Shown one piece after another: positions 52,403 through 59,771 of a DNA stretch of 64,000 bases. The stretch covers positions 1 to 64,000 of the forward strand of contig NZ_VOEJ01000008.1 of assembly GCF_007846085.1 (NCBI RefSeq). Reading direction: 5' to 3'. The notes beneath the pieces were generated by a model. That model ran no database searches. It was not told where the DNA came from and saw only the letters and a list, made by a program, of their open reading frames with translations. The translations under genes were made by a program, and so were the position numbers. Positions within the stretch are counted from its first letter, which is position 1. The number at the start of each line of letters is the position of its first letter. Source of the DNA: Mucilaginibacter pallidiroseus. Lineage in GTDB: Bacteria; Bacteroidota; Bacteroidia; Sphingobacteriales; Sphingobacteriaceae.

Positions 52403-53244
52403 TTAATTGGCCGTCATCATTTCGCTGTAGCGTTTTTGGTATTCGGCTTCAGTTTTGTTCAGCAAAAGTTTTGTAAGTACCCGCTCATAGGGCATGGCAA
52501 GTATGGTATCCCATTTTGTGATGTCGCCACCGGCAAGGGAATTTATTGTATTAATGTATTTAAAGGTTTCAAAGGCCTTTATACCGGCTCTTTTCTCAAT
52601 AGCTGTAACAGCCGTTGCCAGTAGCTTAGTTTCGGTTTGTATAAGTTGGGATAACTCATAAAAAAATGTTTGGCAATTGGTAGTGCCTCCGTTACCTTTA
52701 ACTGTTTTATTGTTTCAGCAAAATTGGCCGCTTCATACTCGTTATACCGCTTCCCGGTTGCTCTGCTATAGAAATAGTACCCCAATACTTTGCAGCACGC
52801 GGTAAGCGATGGATTAAAATAATCCTGCCATGCCTCTTCACCGTAAATGTCTACAAACCGGGCAACCTCCTCGGCTATTACGTCACGGGCAGCCATAAAA
52901 GCCCCCGTTGGTTCTACAGACAAATTATTGATCACGTTAAGTGTTGCCTTCTTTTTGCCTACAGTTAATCCGATTTTTTTAGGGATATCGTCGCTATCAT
53001 ACAAGTACTTAATTTGGTGCGAAAGCGATAATATTACATCGGCCAGATTTAAAAAGTCATCAGCGCTCTTTACAGTTTGTAAATCTGTGACAGATATGCC
53101 AGTCAGAATACTTATGGCCTGCAAATCGCTCATGTCATTGGTTTCCTGTAACTCTATCATTTGCCCCAGCGTTATTTCATCAAGGCGCGATGGCATGCTG
53201 ATAGTTAATGTGCCGTGTGTTGTAATAAGTGTTTTTTCTATCAT
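52403..53244 (-). CDS. Tail assembly chaperone, long -1 frameshift product (GT-like)
   Basis: The in-frame product at 52579-53244 can be extended by a -1 frameshift at a run of seven T. Reading CAT TTT TTT in frame 0, both Phe codons can slip back one base, and the new frame (YELSQLIQTETK...RYSEMMTAN) stays open for 85 codons to the TAA at 52405-52403. The fusion would have 195 + 85 = 280 residues. The second frame has no upstream start of its own and fills a gap otherwise empty of genes. This is the arrangement of the lambda G/GT tail chaperones, conserved in long-tailed phages. Confidence 0.75.
52579..53244 (-). CDS. Tail assembly chaperone, short frame-0 product (G-like)
   Basis: 221 residues, helical, starting MIEKTLITTHGTLTISMPSRLDEITLGQMIELQETND. 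The C-terminal part (YEAANFAETIKQLKVTEALPIAKHFF) leads into a T TTT TTT slippery site at residues 193-195. Without slippage, translation ends after LLRKEPV. As a chaperone it would coat the tape measure during tail assembly. It lies directly after the large terminase, far from the tape measure at 42911-45196. The role is assigned mainly from the frameshift arrangement. Confidence 0.7.
   Translation of the reverse strand: MIEKTLITTHGTLTISMPSRLDEITLGQMIELQETNDMSDLQAISILTGISVTDLQTVKSADDFLNLADVILSLSHQIKYLYDSDDIPKKIGLTVGKKKATLNVINNLSVEPTGAFMAARDVIAEEVARFVDIYGEEAWQDYFNPSLTACCKVLGYYFYSRATGKRYNEYEAANFAETIKQLKVTEALPIAKHFFMSYPNLYKPKLSYWQRLLQLLRKEPV
52660..52666 (-). promoter_or_regulatory. -1 ribosomal frameshift slippery site T TTT TTT
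   Basis: Seven consecutive T on the minus strand, positioned as X XXY YYZ relative to frame 0 (CAT TTT TTT ATG). After slippage the next codon is TAT at 52660-52658. See the two chaperone products. Confidence 0.75.
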
Positions 53245-53296
53245 ATCGGGTTTGCTTCTTTACTATGGTTTTAATATCAGGTTAATGGTAAGCGGT

Positions 53297-54514
53297 TCAG
53301 GATAGGCCAAGCAGTTCATTAAGCAGGCTATGGCTCTCCGGCCCAGGTTGGTAAGGAAGTTTGGTATTAAGCGTTTTGCTGGCCTTGTTATTCAGCTTGT
53401 TTAGGGCTACATAACGCAGCGGGTCAATAAGGTGGTTACATGCATCAACTGGTTGGTTAATAGCTTTGCCGCTGTTATCGGTGCGCCATTTGTATCGTTC
53501 AAATTCTTTCCGCAGGTTAGTACTGCGGCGGGTTATATTGATCTTGTAGCGCTTAAGTATATCAATGGAGTGTTGTACGCTGTCGGGCCCTTTTTTTGCA
53601 CCCGTGATCATCCAGCCCAGGCGCTTCAGTTCCTCTATAGATTTTGGTTCGGCGCTATCGGCTATAATGGGAGTGGTATAATTAATACCTGCCTGCTTGA
53701 GCTTTTCGGAAATATCGGTGTTGGTAAGGCCCGTTTGGTAAAGCACTTCGTCTACCCAAAGTTCACCGTTTTGCAGGTAAACCAGCACGCAACCTGTTTC
53801 ATCATTAGTGAAACCGAAATCAAGCCCCGCTGCTATGAGCTTAGCACCGATTGGTATCGCTTCGCAGATATGCCAGTTGTTGAAAACCAAACCGGTGATA
53901 CGGCCTGTAAGCCCCCGGGCGTATACTTTCCATAATTCAATATCCTGTTGCTTAAGTGCCTCAATCTTTTGCCTTACTTCATAAGCAAGGAATGGATTGT
54001 GCCTATGGTCGGATATCAGAAATTGCACGTTTGGCTTACCCAGCAAATTATTATGTACCCAAAAGCTGTTGTTGGGATTATAGTCGATAAATATGCGTTT
54101 CCGGGTACGTAAAGACAGTTCTGCAAATATATCCCATTGTATGCCGTTGGCTTCGTTTATAAACAGATAGTCGCGCTTTCCGGATTTTGCGTCCTGTGCG
54201 TTTGCATAGCTTTTATACTCAATCAAACTACCGTTTGTAAACTCGTAAACCCTATCGGTTTTATTGAAGTTTTTTACCATGCGCTGCAACACTGCTGATG
54301 CAGCATGTATTGCCTGTGCATCGCGCAGTACACCGGCCTTTAAATTAGGTATATCCTGGCCAACCACTGTAATAACCTGCTTTTCATTTTCGCAGGCCAG
54401 GCAAAAAAGTACCTGTTGTATAGCATATGTTTTGCCCGAACTTGTGCCTCCCTGGTTTACAACAACCTGGGCTGTAGAGTAATAATTACTGTTAAATAAT
54501 ATGGTGGTATGCAT
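53297..54514 (-). CDS. terL: Phage terminase large subunit (PBSX type)
   Basis: 405-residue packaging motor and nuclease. Walker A GGTSSGKT at 22-29, Walker B YLFINEAN at 116-123, and the RNase H-like nuclease with acidic residues in AAGLDFGFTND, PIIADSAEPKS and VDACNHLIDPLRYV. All key residues are present, so the protein looks functional. It follows the small subunit by 134 bases and precedes the tail chaperone, not the portal. Confidence 0.93.
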   Translation of the reverse strand: MHTTILFNSNYYSTAQVVVNQGGTSSGKTYAIQQVLFCLACENEKQVITVVGQDIPNLKAGVLRDAQAIHAASAVLQRMVKNFNKTDRVYEFTNGSLIEYKSYANAQDAKSGKRDYLFINEANGIQWDIFAELSLRTRKRIFIDYNPNNSFWVHNNLLGKPNVQFLISDHRHNPFLAYEVRQKIEALKQQDIELWKVYARGLTGRITGLVFNNWHICEAIPIGAKLIAAGLDFGFTNDETGCVLVYLQNGELWVDEVLYQTGLTNTDISEKLKQAGINYTTPIIADSAEPKSIEELKRLGWMITGAKKGPDSVQHSIDILKRYKINITRRSTNLRKEFERYKWRTDNSGKAINQPVDACNHLIDPLRYVALNKLNNKASKTLNTKLPYQPGPESHSLLNELLGLS

Positions 54515-54648
54515 GTTACATGTTAAAGTCTTGGCTAAAACTTTATTGATAAATAGGAGCTATTGCCATAGCTGGCGCAATGCAAACGGAGTTCATTAAA
54601 TAATGCTTATTGAAGCCGGTGTTTTTCCTTCAATTCAATTGCGGATAC

Positions 54649-55110
54649 TTAAAGCTCAACTTCCTTCTCGTTAGCTGCCACATTCGGGCCTGATTGTACC
54701 ACTTCCACAACAATGCTTTTCGGTAATATTTCAGTGTAAGGGGTGGTTTCACTTTTATCAGTCCATCCCATTTTTTTAAGCGCAAATATTGCTCCTGTGG
54801 GTGCCTGCATGTGCAGTTTGCGTTCATATTCTTTCTCGATACGCAACCTGGCTTTGATTATATGTTTGCGGTGCTTGCCCTTGCGCTCATATTCCTCAAA
54901 CTCTTGTTGGCTATTAAAGCCCAGGTGCAGCATTAAGCCGGTAAACAAAGCAGGTTCAGGTTCACGGTCCCAAATCTTTTCGGTTTTGGATGGCGTATTT
55001 TTTTTGGAGTCGGTGGCAATTGGATTTTCGTAATGAAAACTGCCCTGGATATGGTCAAAATAACTTTCAATTAAAGCCACGCATCCGGCAGTGGTTAATG
55101 GTAAAGGCAT
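54649..55110 (-). CDS. terS: Terminase small subunit, gp3-like DNA-packaging protein
   Basis: 153 residues from ATG 55110; a longer frame to 55146 would add a hydrophobic stretch not seen in the family. The region ALIESYFDHIQG...FTGLMLHLGFNSQQEFEEYERKGKHRKHIIKARLRIEKEYERKL and PTGAIFALKKMGWTDK match the DNA-packaging gp3 family, which includes P22 gp3. It recognises the packaging start site and recruits the large subunit. First gene of the late operon. Confidence 0.85.
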   Translation of the reverse strand: MPLPLTTAGCVALIESYFDHIQGSFHYENPIATDSKKNTPSKTEKIWDREPEPALFTGLMLHLGFNSQQEFEEYERKGKHRKHIIKARLRIEKEYERKLHMQAPTGAIFALKKMGWTDKSETTPYTEILPKSIVVEVVQSGPNVAANEKEVEL

Positions 55111-55156
55111 AAAATATAATATTGTGATAAATATGCCGGTTAGCAAATTAGTTATA

Positions 55157-55164
55157 CAAATGTA
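55157..55164 (-). promoter_or_regulatory. Candidate -7 element of the phage late operon
   Basis: Minus-strand TACATTTG matches TAnnTTTG 46 bases upstream of the small terminase ATG in an AT-rich gap. No clear -33 box is seen, which would fit a promoter needing an activator. Confidence 0.35.
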
Positions 55165-55316
55165 CGAAATTAATTTTGATATTGCTAATATTATTAGAAT
55201 TTTTTGTTATGTTTATCTGCGTGGAAAGGTTAAATAAATGTTAAATTTTGCTGATGGTATTGCTTGGCACTTAAATTTGGCATTTATTTTCGTATGTTTA
55301 GTGAGTCGTCATAAAC

Positions 55317-55916
55317 ATGAATAAAGGTTTTGCCAATTTCGTAGTGTGTTTGCTCCTCGCTTTAATGGGGTTTGTTTCTGCCTGTCAAAAAGACGATAGC
55401 AGCAATACCCAGGCGGTTGATCAAAAATTGCAGGCTGCAAAAGCAGATAGTGCGCTTGCTGTTGAGTCGCCGGGGAACTACCTCGCGTCAACAGGTAGCC
55501 TTAAACTCAAGCTTGGCGACTCTGTTTACATATTTAATGCATCGCAGGATTCTGTAGCCTTTGTTAGCATGAACGTAGGCAACAATGATTATTTTGGTAT
55601 AACGGCAATCAACAAAGCTCATAATTTGAGTTTTGGCATCAGTGCGAAGGGGGCAGCCGCTACCGGTGTTACCCGCGACGTAGAGGGCAGCCAGCTGCTG
55701 TTGAATCACGACGCGTTACATAGCGAACAATATTCGCTTACCCAATATACAAAGCCGGGCGATGCAGGCAAGATCCAATTAACCGCCTATAGCGCAGACA
55801 CTATACTGGCCCGCGGGACCTTCTTTGTTTTTATGGCAAAGGATGACAAGAAGGATACCCCCATACAAAGGGTTGAAGGCAGTTTTGAACTTCTCGTAAA
55901 GAAGCTGTCAAAGTAA
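55317..55916 (+). CDS. Hypothetical lipoprotein
   Basis: 199 residues with lipobox VSAC and Cys23, then a beta-rich domain (GSLKLKLGDSVYIFNASQDSVAFVSMNVGNNDYFGIT). No family recognised. It is the first gene right of the phage cassette, on the opposite strand, and looks like host chromosome. Single gene. Confidence 0.75.
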   Translation: MNKGFANFVVCLLLALMGFVSACQKDDSSNTQAVDQKLQAAKADSALAVESPGNYLASTGSLKLKLGDSVYIFNASQDSVAFVSMNVGNNDYFGITAINKAHNLSFGISAKGAAATGVTRDVEGSQLLLNHDALHSEQYSLTQYTKPGDAGKIQLTAYSADTILARGTFFVFMAKDDKKDTPIQRVEGSFELLVKKLSK

Positions 55917-56034
55917 TTTTAAGCGGCTTTAAAGACTGATTGTCTGCATGGTGTCTCAATGACACGTAATTGTAAAAATGATGTCTCTGCAATGGTATTC
56001 ACTGCGTTTGTACCCACAAAATGGCTTATTTTTG

Positions 56035-56042
56035 TACCTTTG
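56035..56042 (+). promoter_or_regulatory. Promoter -7 element (TACCTTTG) of the RRM gene
   Basis: Exact TAnnTTTG match 19 bases before the ATG at 56062, with TTTG at 56007-56010 as a slightly distant -33. The leader contains the ribosome site AAAGGAG at 56051-56057. Confidence 0.6.
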
Positions 56043-56061
56043 TATAAAACAAAGGAGATTA

Positions 56062-56349
56062 ATGAAAGTATTTATTGGAGGCCTTCCATTAGAAGTAAGT
56101 GAGGCCGAATTAAACGCTGTTTTTGAAGATTTTGGGCCGGTTAAATCGCTCAGGATTGTTAAAGATCGCGAAACAAAAGAAAGCAGAGGCTTTGGCTTTG
56201 TTGAAATGGTGAATGAGGATGAAGCTAAAGAAGCTATCAGATGCATGAACGGACAAAGCTATTATGGCAAACGCATTACAGTAAATGTTGCTGAAGACAA
56301 AGGCCCGGGTTTTACGGGTGGTGGTAACAGAGGTTTTAGCCGTAATTAA
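56062..56349 (+). CDS. RRM-type RNA-binding protein
   Basis: 95 residues: one RNA recognition motif with RNP2 VFIGGL at 3-8 and RNP1 RGFGFVEM near 42-49, then a short Gly-rich tail (GFTGGGNRGFSRN). The ATG at 56062 is chosen because it follows AAAGGAG and a promoter; the longer frame to 55978 starts before the promoter. This is the cold-shock-like Bacteroidota RRM type. It is single and followed by a strong terminator. Confidence 0.9.
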   Translation: MKVFIGGLPLEVSEAELNAVFEDFGPVKSLRIVKDRETKESRGFGFVEMVNEDEAKEAIRCMNGQSYYGKRITVNVAEDKGPGFTGGGNRGFSRN

Positions 56350-56374
56350 TTTACGCCCCATACATATTCTTTTT

Positions 56375-56400
56375 AAAGTCGGCTTGGGCCGGCTTTTTTT
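56375..56400 (+). terminator. Terminator of the RRM gene
   Basis: AAAGTCGGC at 56375-56383 pairs with GCCGGCTTT at 56388-56396 (one G-U pair) around loop TTGG and is followed by T to 56400. Confidence 0.85.
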
Positions 56401-56491
56401 ATGCTCGGAATTTTGCATTTTAGTGTTTTGAAGCGCCTATTTGTTTAAATAATAATTAGTAATCTTGTAATGCAACCTAACCTTAAATATA

Positions 56492-57826
56492 TTGCAGTTA
56501 AAAGCAAAAATTAACAAGCTTTGGGCCAACATTACGGGCCATGCTTCCCAATTTCCGCTCGAAACAAGAATATTTCATTCGCTTTGCGTAATAGCGACTA
56601 TAGCATTGGGCTATAACGTGCCTTTTAATTACCTTATTGGTTTGCAAGTGGTTTCGTTAATGAGCTTTGTAGCTATGCTATTTTTTATGCTGCTTTACTA
56701 CCGCTCACGCTACCACGGCAAGGTAAATTCTTCCCTTGTAATCTTCGCATTAACCGGTAACATCCTGTTTGTATTTAACTACATATACAACTCCGGCACA
56801 AACGGCCCTACAGATTTGTTGATGGGCCTGTGTATTATGCTGGTGCTTTGTGTTGCGCCTAAAAGACAACAGCGTTTTTGGGTGGCACTCAATCTGCTTA
56901 TCCTTATCGGTTTGCACGCCCTTGAGTATTACCTGCCAAATGTTATACCCGATACATATGTTAGCCGCCGGGCAAGGTATATAGATGTTACATCAGCTTA
57001 TGTTGTTTTTGTATTTGTGCTGTATTACACCATTGCCTACTTGCGACGGAACTACGATTTCGAAAAAAATTCTGCGGCTAACAAGGCTATTGCCATTGAG
57101 CGGCAAAATGCCGAGATGACCCACGTAAATCATGAGCTTGCCCGCATAAATACCGAGCGCAACAAGCTGCTGTTTATCATCGCTCATGATCTGCGTTCGC
57201 CTTTGGGTAATATTCAAAACTACCTGGAGTTAGTCAATGATAATGAACTCGATAGCGATGATCGTCGGTCGGTAGAGAGCGATCTGCTTAACGTTACCCG
57301 TGGTACCATCGAAATGCTTGGCAAAATGCTTATGTGGTCAAAGGCACAAATGGACGGCGTAAACGTTAAGCTTGGCTACATTAACCTTAGTGATGCCCTT
57401 TACAATACCGTTGAGCTTGAAAAGTCCTTAGCTGCAAAAAAATCCATCACGTTCAATGTCGATCTTGATTGGGGAGCCCGTATAGTGGCCGACAGCGATA
57501 TGCTGCAACTGGTTATACGTAACTTGCTAAACAATGCCATTAAATTTACACCTAACGGCGGTATCATTAGTTTTAAGGCCAAGCAAATAGGCGCGGAGTG
57601 CTGGCTCATAATCCGCGACAATGGCGTGGGAATACCAGAAAGTATGCACGCCGGTCTGTTCTCCTTCCAGGGTAGCCCAACACTTGGCACCGAAAATGAA
57701 AAAGGTGTTGGCCTTGGTTTGGTGCTTTGTAAAGAATTTACCGAACTGCAGGGCGGCCGCATATGGCTGGAATGCCCTGAAGAAGGCGGTACGGTTTTCT
57801 ACGTTTCGATGCCGGCGGCCACCTGA
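56492..57826 (+). CDS. Orphan membrane sensor histidine kinase
   Basis: 444 residues. About six membrane spans lie in residues 30-185 with no recognised periplasmic sensor domain, then a coiled coil (190-222), then HisKA with His232 in FIIAHDLRSPLGN, and a HATPase with N box NLLNNAIKFTPNGG, G1 DNGVGIP and G2 GVGLGLVLCKEF. The start is a TTG at 56492, because the next in-frame Met lies inside the spans. No response regulator is adjacent. The input signal is unknown; the membrane part may sense membrane state or a hydrophobic ligand. Confidence 0.85.
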   Translation: MQLKAKINKLWANITGHASQFPLETRIFHSLCVIATIALGYNVPFNYLIGLQVVSLMSFVAMLFFMLLYYRSRYHGKVNSSLVIFALTGNILFVFNYIYNSGTNGPTDLLMGLCIMLVLCVAPKRQQRFWVALNLLILIGLHALEYYLPNVIPDTYVSRRARYIDVTSAYVVFVFVLYYTIAYLRRNYDFEKNSAANKAIAIERQNAEMTHVNHELARINTERNKLLFIIAHDLRSPLGNIQNYLELVNDNELDSDDRRSVESDLLNVTRGTIEMLGKMLMWSKAQMDGVNVKLGYINLSDALYNTVELEKSLAAKKSITFNVDLDWGARIVADSDMLQLVIRNLLNNAIKFTPNGGIISFKAKQIGAECWLIIRDNGVGIPESMHAGLFSFQGSPTLGTENEKGVGLGLVLCKEFTELQGGRIWLECPEEGGTVFYVSMPAAT

Positions 57827-57889
57827 TAGCCTAAATCAGCTGATTGTAAACTATAAGTTTATATATTGTATCGATGGAATCATTTTTGT

Positions 57890-57897
57890 TAGTTTTG
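57890..57897 (+). promoter_or_regulatory. Promoter -7 element (TAGTTTTG), leaderless start
   Basis: Exact TAnnTTTG match with the ATG of the next gene exactly five bases downstream, the same spacing as at the TetR gene. ATTG at 57865-57868 could serve as -33. Confidence 0.55.
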
Positions 57898-57902
57898 ACA
57901 AT

Positions 57903-58235
57903 ATGAGACCCGGCGATAAAGTAATTTGCATAAACGATAAAATAGATCCTGATAAAAGCGAGGAAATACGCCGCGATTTTGAGATCTGGATCACCAAAGA
58001 CAAAGAGTACACCATCCGTGAAATTTTAGATAACGATGGTATTGTTACCGGCGTTTTGCTTGAAGAGGTACATAACTTTCCCAAATTTTTTCAGCTCATT
58101 AACCGCTACCAGGAACCTGCTTTTGCCATTTGGCGTTTCCGCAAACTCAATTATAACAGCGCACCTGCCGAAGCAGTAAGTGAAGTAGAAGAGCTTGTAT
58201 CAATAGAAGAGGATCAACTTGTAAAAACCAAGTAA
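57903..58235 (+). CDS. Hypothetical cytoplasmic protein
   Basis: 110 residues (MRPGDKVICINDKIDPDKSEEIRRDFEIWITKDKEYTIREIL; VLLEEVHNFPKFFQLINRYQEPAFAIWRF), ending in an acidic tail. The ATG at 57903 directly follows a consensus promoter; the open frame to 57621 runs into the kinase gene and is not used. A short beta-barrel-like fold is possible. Similar small proteins are common in Sphingobacteriaceae; function unknown. Confidence 0.7.
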   Translation: MRPGDKVICINDKIDPDKSEEIRRDFEIWITKDKEYTIREILDNDGIVTGVLLEEVHNFPKFFQLINRYQEPAFAIWRFRKLNYNSAPAEAVSEVEELVSIEEDQLVKTK

Positions 58236-58303
58236 TTGCTTAAATATTCAAGCGCAACATATCTAATCGCGTTTTGTGATATCGATGCCGATTGGCATAA
58301 CAG

Positions 58304-58720
58304 CTACCATTGTTTATCGCCTATAACTTCGGTTTCTACTAATTGCGTTAATACCTTTTTTAGTACCTTTTCGCGAGCCCATTGCTGTTCGATTAATGTA
58401 GCATCAGTTTCATACCATGTTAGCGGTGGGTTTATCTCAATACGGGTATTGTAAACAAACTGTTTATTGGCGTGTAATTTAGTACCCTCGTAGCTGTTAA
58501 AACCTTCCGCTTTTATAATTCGAGCAAACTGTTTTGCGCTGATGTCGAGCTGCAGGCACTCGTCCACCGTGTTTTTAAAATCTTGCTTGTCTTCCAGCCA
58601 AAGTGTGAGTGTGTCGTTGTTAAAATCATGATCCGCAATGCAAATGCGGCTATAATTATAGTCGACAGAAATGATTAGCCACCATAGTTGGTCTTTTAGT
58701 TTTTGTGAAAGTTTTATCAT
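58304..58720 (-). CDS. Hypothetical protein
   Basis: 138 residues, charged alpha/beta (DQLWWLIISVDYNYSRICIADHDFNNDTLTLWLEDKQDF; TLIEQQWAREKVLKKVL). No family recognised. It lies 32 bases downstream of the 60-residue gene on the same strand and is probably cotranscribed with it, divergent from the S24 repressor. Confidence 0.65.
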   Translation of the reverse strand: MIKLSQKLKDQLWWLIISVDYNYSRICIADHDFNNDTLTLWLEDKQDFKNTVDECLQLDISAKQFARIIKAEGFNSYEGTKLHANKQFVYNTRIEINPPLTWYETDATLIEQQWAREKVLKKVLTQLVETEVIGDKQW

Positions 58721-58752
58721 TGCCTTAGCGTTTGTGTTTTAATTACTATTTG

Positions 58753-58935
58753 TTATTGATTGATGTTAAAAGCGGGCATCCAGCCCGGTAAATACTTTTG
58801 TATTGCAGCTAAAGTATCGCTGTGTTTCTGGCAGGCAGCTTGGTAGGCTTCCAGGCGTTGTTTTAGTTGACTGTCTTCTTTCTGTCTAGACTTAAATTTC
58901 CCTGGGCTTTTAAATGCGTTGTAAACGATATGCAT
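58753..58935 (-). CDS. Small hypothetical protein
   Basis: 60 residues, basic and helical (SPGKFKSRQKEDSQLKQRLEAYQAACQKH), no membrane segment. It is divergent from the S24 repressor gene with a 142-base gap that holds a candidate operator, so it may be a target of that repressor, as are first genes in SOS or phage early operons. Confidence 0.5.
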   Translation of the reverse strand: MHIVYNAFKSPGKFKSRQKEDSQLKQRLEAYQAACQKHSDTLAAIQKYLPGWMPAFNINQ

Positions 58936-59030
58936 ACTTGTAAAGTGTTTTCTTTAAACTTCTGTAGGTGTTATTTGTATATATTAATTATGTGTGTTAG
59001 ATTAGCAACAATCAACGAAACAAATATACA

Positions 59031-59065
59031 GAAAAATCTTTAATTAAATAAAGAAAAATCTTTAA
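59031..59065. promoter_or_regulatory. Direct repeats, candidate operator of the S24 repressor
   Basis: GAAAAATCTTTAA occurs exactly at 59031-59043 and 59053-59065, a 22-base period (two helical turns), ending 12 bases before the repressor ATG. The second copy also contains the inverted pair AAAGA/TCTTT. Good candidate for autoregulation. Confidence 0.45.
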
Positions 59066-59077
59066 AATATTTTATCA

Positions 59078-59770
59078 ATGGAAGACGTATCAAAATCAAA
59101 CAAAATAAAAACGGTAAGGCCCGAAACACTCGAATTTATTATATTATATAACCAATTACGGGGACGCGCATTTAATAATAATTCCGAACTAGCAGAAGCA
59201 CTAAACTTTAATTCGGCCAGTAGTATTACCGAGATTATTAAGAGCAGGCAGAATATTGACCCTGAAAAATTAAAGACGTTTAAAGAAAAATACAGTGATT
59301 TTTTAAATGCGCCAAAAGCCGCAGAAAAATCTGTATATCAACGTACGGAGGAAGGTATCCCTATGTACGAAATTATCGCTACGGCCTCGGGTGTTGAAGT
59401 TTATAATGACATTAATGATTCCCGCCCGGTTGGACGCATGAATTTTCCCGGTATTGAGGAATGCGACTTCGCATTGCCGGTATGGGGGCACTCTATGTAT
59501 CCATATCTGGAAAACGGCTGCTGGGTGGCACTTAAGATTATAAACGACCGCAAAATACTCCCTGGCGAAGTGTATTATATTGAGTGGGGTGATTATCGTA
59601 TGTACAAGCGCCTGCTGGCCAGTGATAATCCCGAAGAGGTGATTGCTCACTCTGATAACACTACAGAGATGGTTGGTAATCGTTTAAAGTATGCGCCGTT
59701 CCCAATCCGGATAGACGAGATAAAGAAGCTTTGCCTGGTAAAGGATATTCATAAAAAACATAATCATTAA
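59078..59770 (+). CDS. S24/LexA-like repressor with N-terminal helix-turn-helix
   Basis: 230 residues. Residues 15-75 form a small helix-turn-helix region (NNSELAEALNFNSASSITEII); residues 95-225 form an S24 peptidase-like domain with Ser139 in VWGHSMYPYLENG and Lys177 in DYRMYKRL, the LexA/CI catalytic pair. Such proteins repress DNA-damage or phage genes and are inactivated by self-cleavage; the cleavage site may be near ATASGVEV, but is not certain. It is followed by a GNAT gene one base away. It lies 4 kb from the phage cassette and could control it in trans. Confidence 0.8.
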   Translation: MEDVSKSNKIKTVRPETLEFIILYNQLRGRAFNNNSELAEALNFNSASSITEIIKSRQNIDPEKLKTFKEKYSDFLNAPKAAEKSVYQRTEEGIPMYEIIATASGVEVYNDINDSRPVGRMNFPGIEECDFALPVWGHSMYPYLENGCWVALKIINDRKILPGEVYYIEWGDYRMYKRLLASDNPEEVIAHSDNTTEMVGNRLKYAPFPIRIDEIKKLCLVKDIHKKHNH

Positions 59771-59771
59771 T

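Larger units (their letters stand above)
29943..55110 (-). mobile_element. Tailed-phage structural cassette (integrase-less prophage or GTA-like)
   Basis: About 25 kb with gp3-like small terminase, PBSX-type large terminase, tail chaperone with frameshift, tail proteins, tape measure, ClpP-type protease, capsid, tail tube-like protein, portal, connector, fibres, holin-like protein and lysozyme, nearly all on the minus strand. The right limit is set at the first terminase gene. There is no recognisable integrase, transposase, replication protein or repressor inside. Tail genes separate terminase from head genes. It therefore looks like a decayed or specialised element: a defective prophage, a satellite-like packager, or a gene-transfer-agent-like particle. 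Confidence 0.85.

Noticed and set aside
52436..52624. 62-codon plus-strand frame in the gap after the tail chaperone
   Set aside because: The gap is explained by the -1 frameshift extension on the minus strand; the plus-strand frame opposes the operon and has no features.
29943..55110. Phage tail-like bacteriocin (tailocin)
   Set aside because: Terminase, portal, protease and capsid-like genes are present, so a DNA-containing head is expected.
57621..57902. N-terminal extension of the 57903 gene into the kinase gene
   Set aside because: The extension is the kinase sequence in another frame, and a consensus promoter stands just before ATG 57903.
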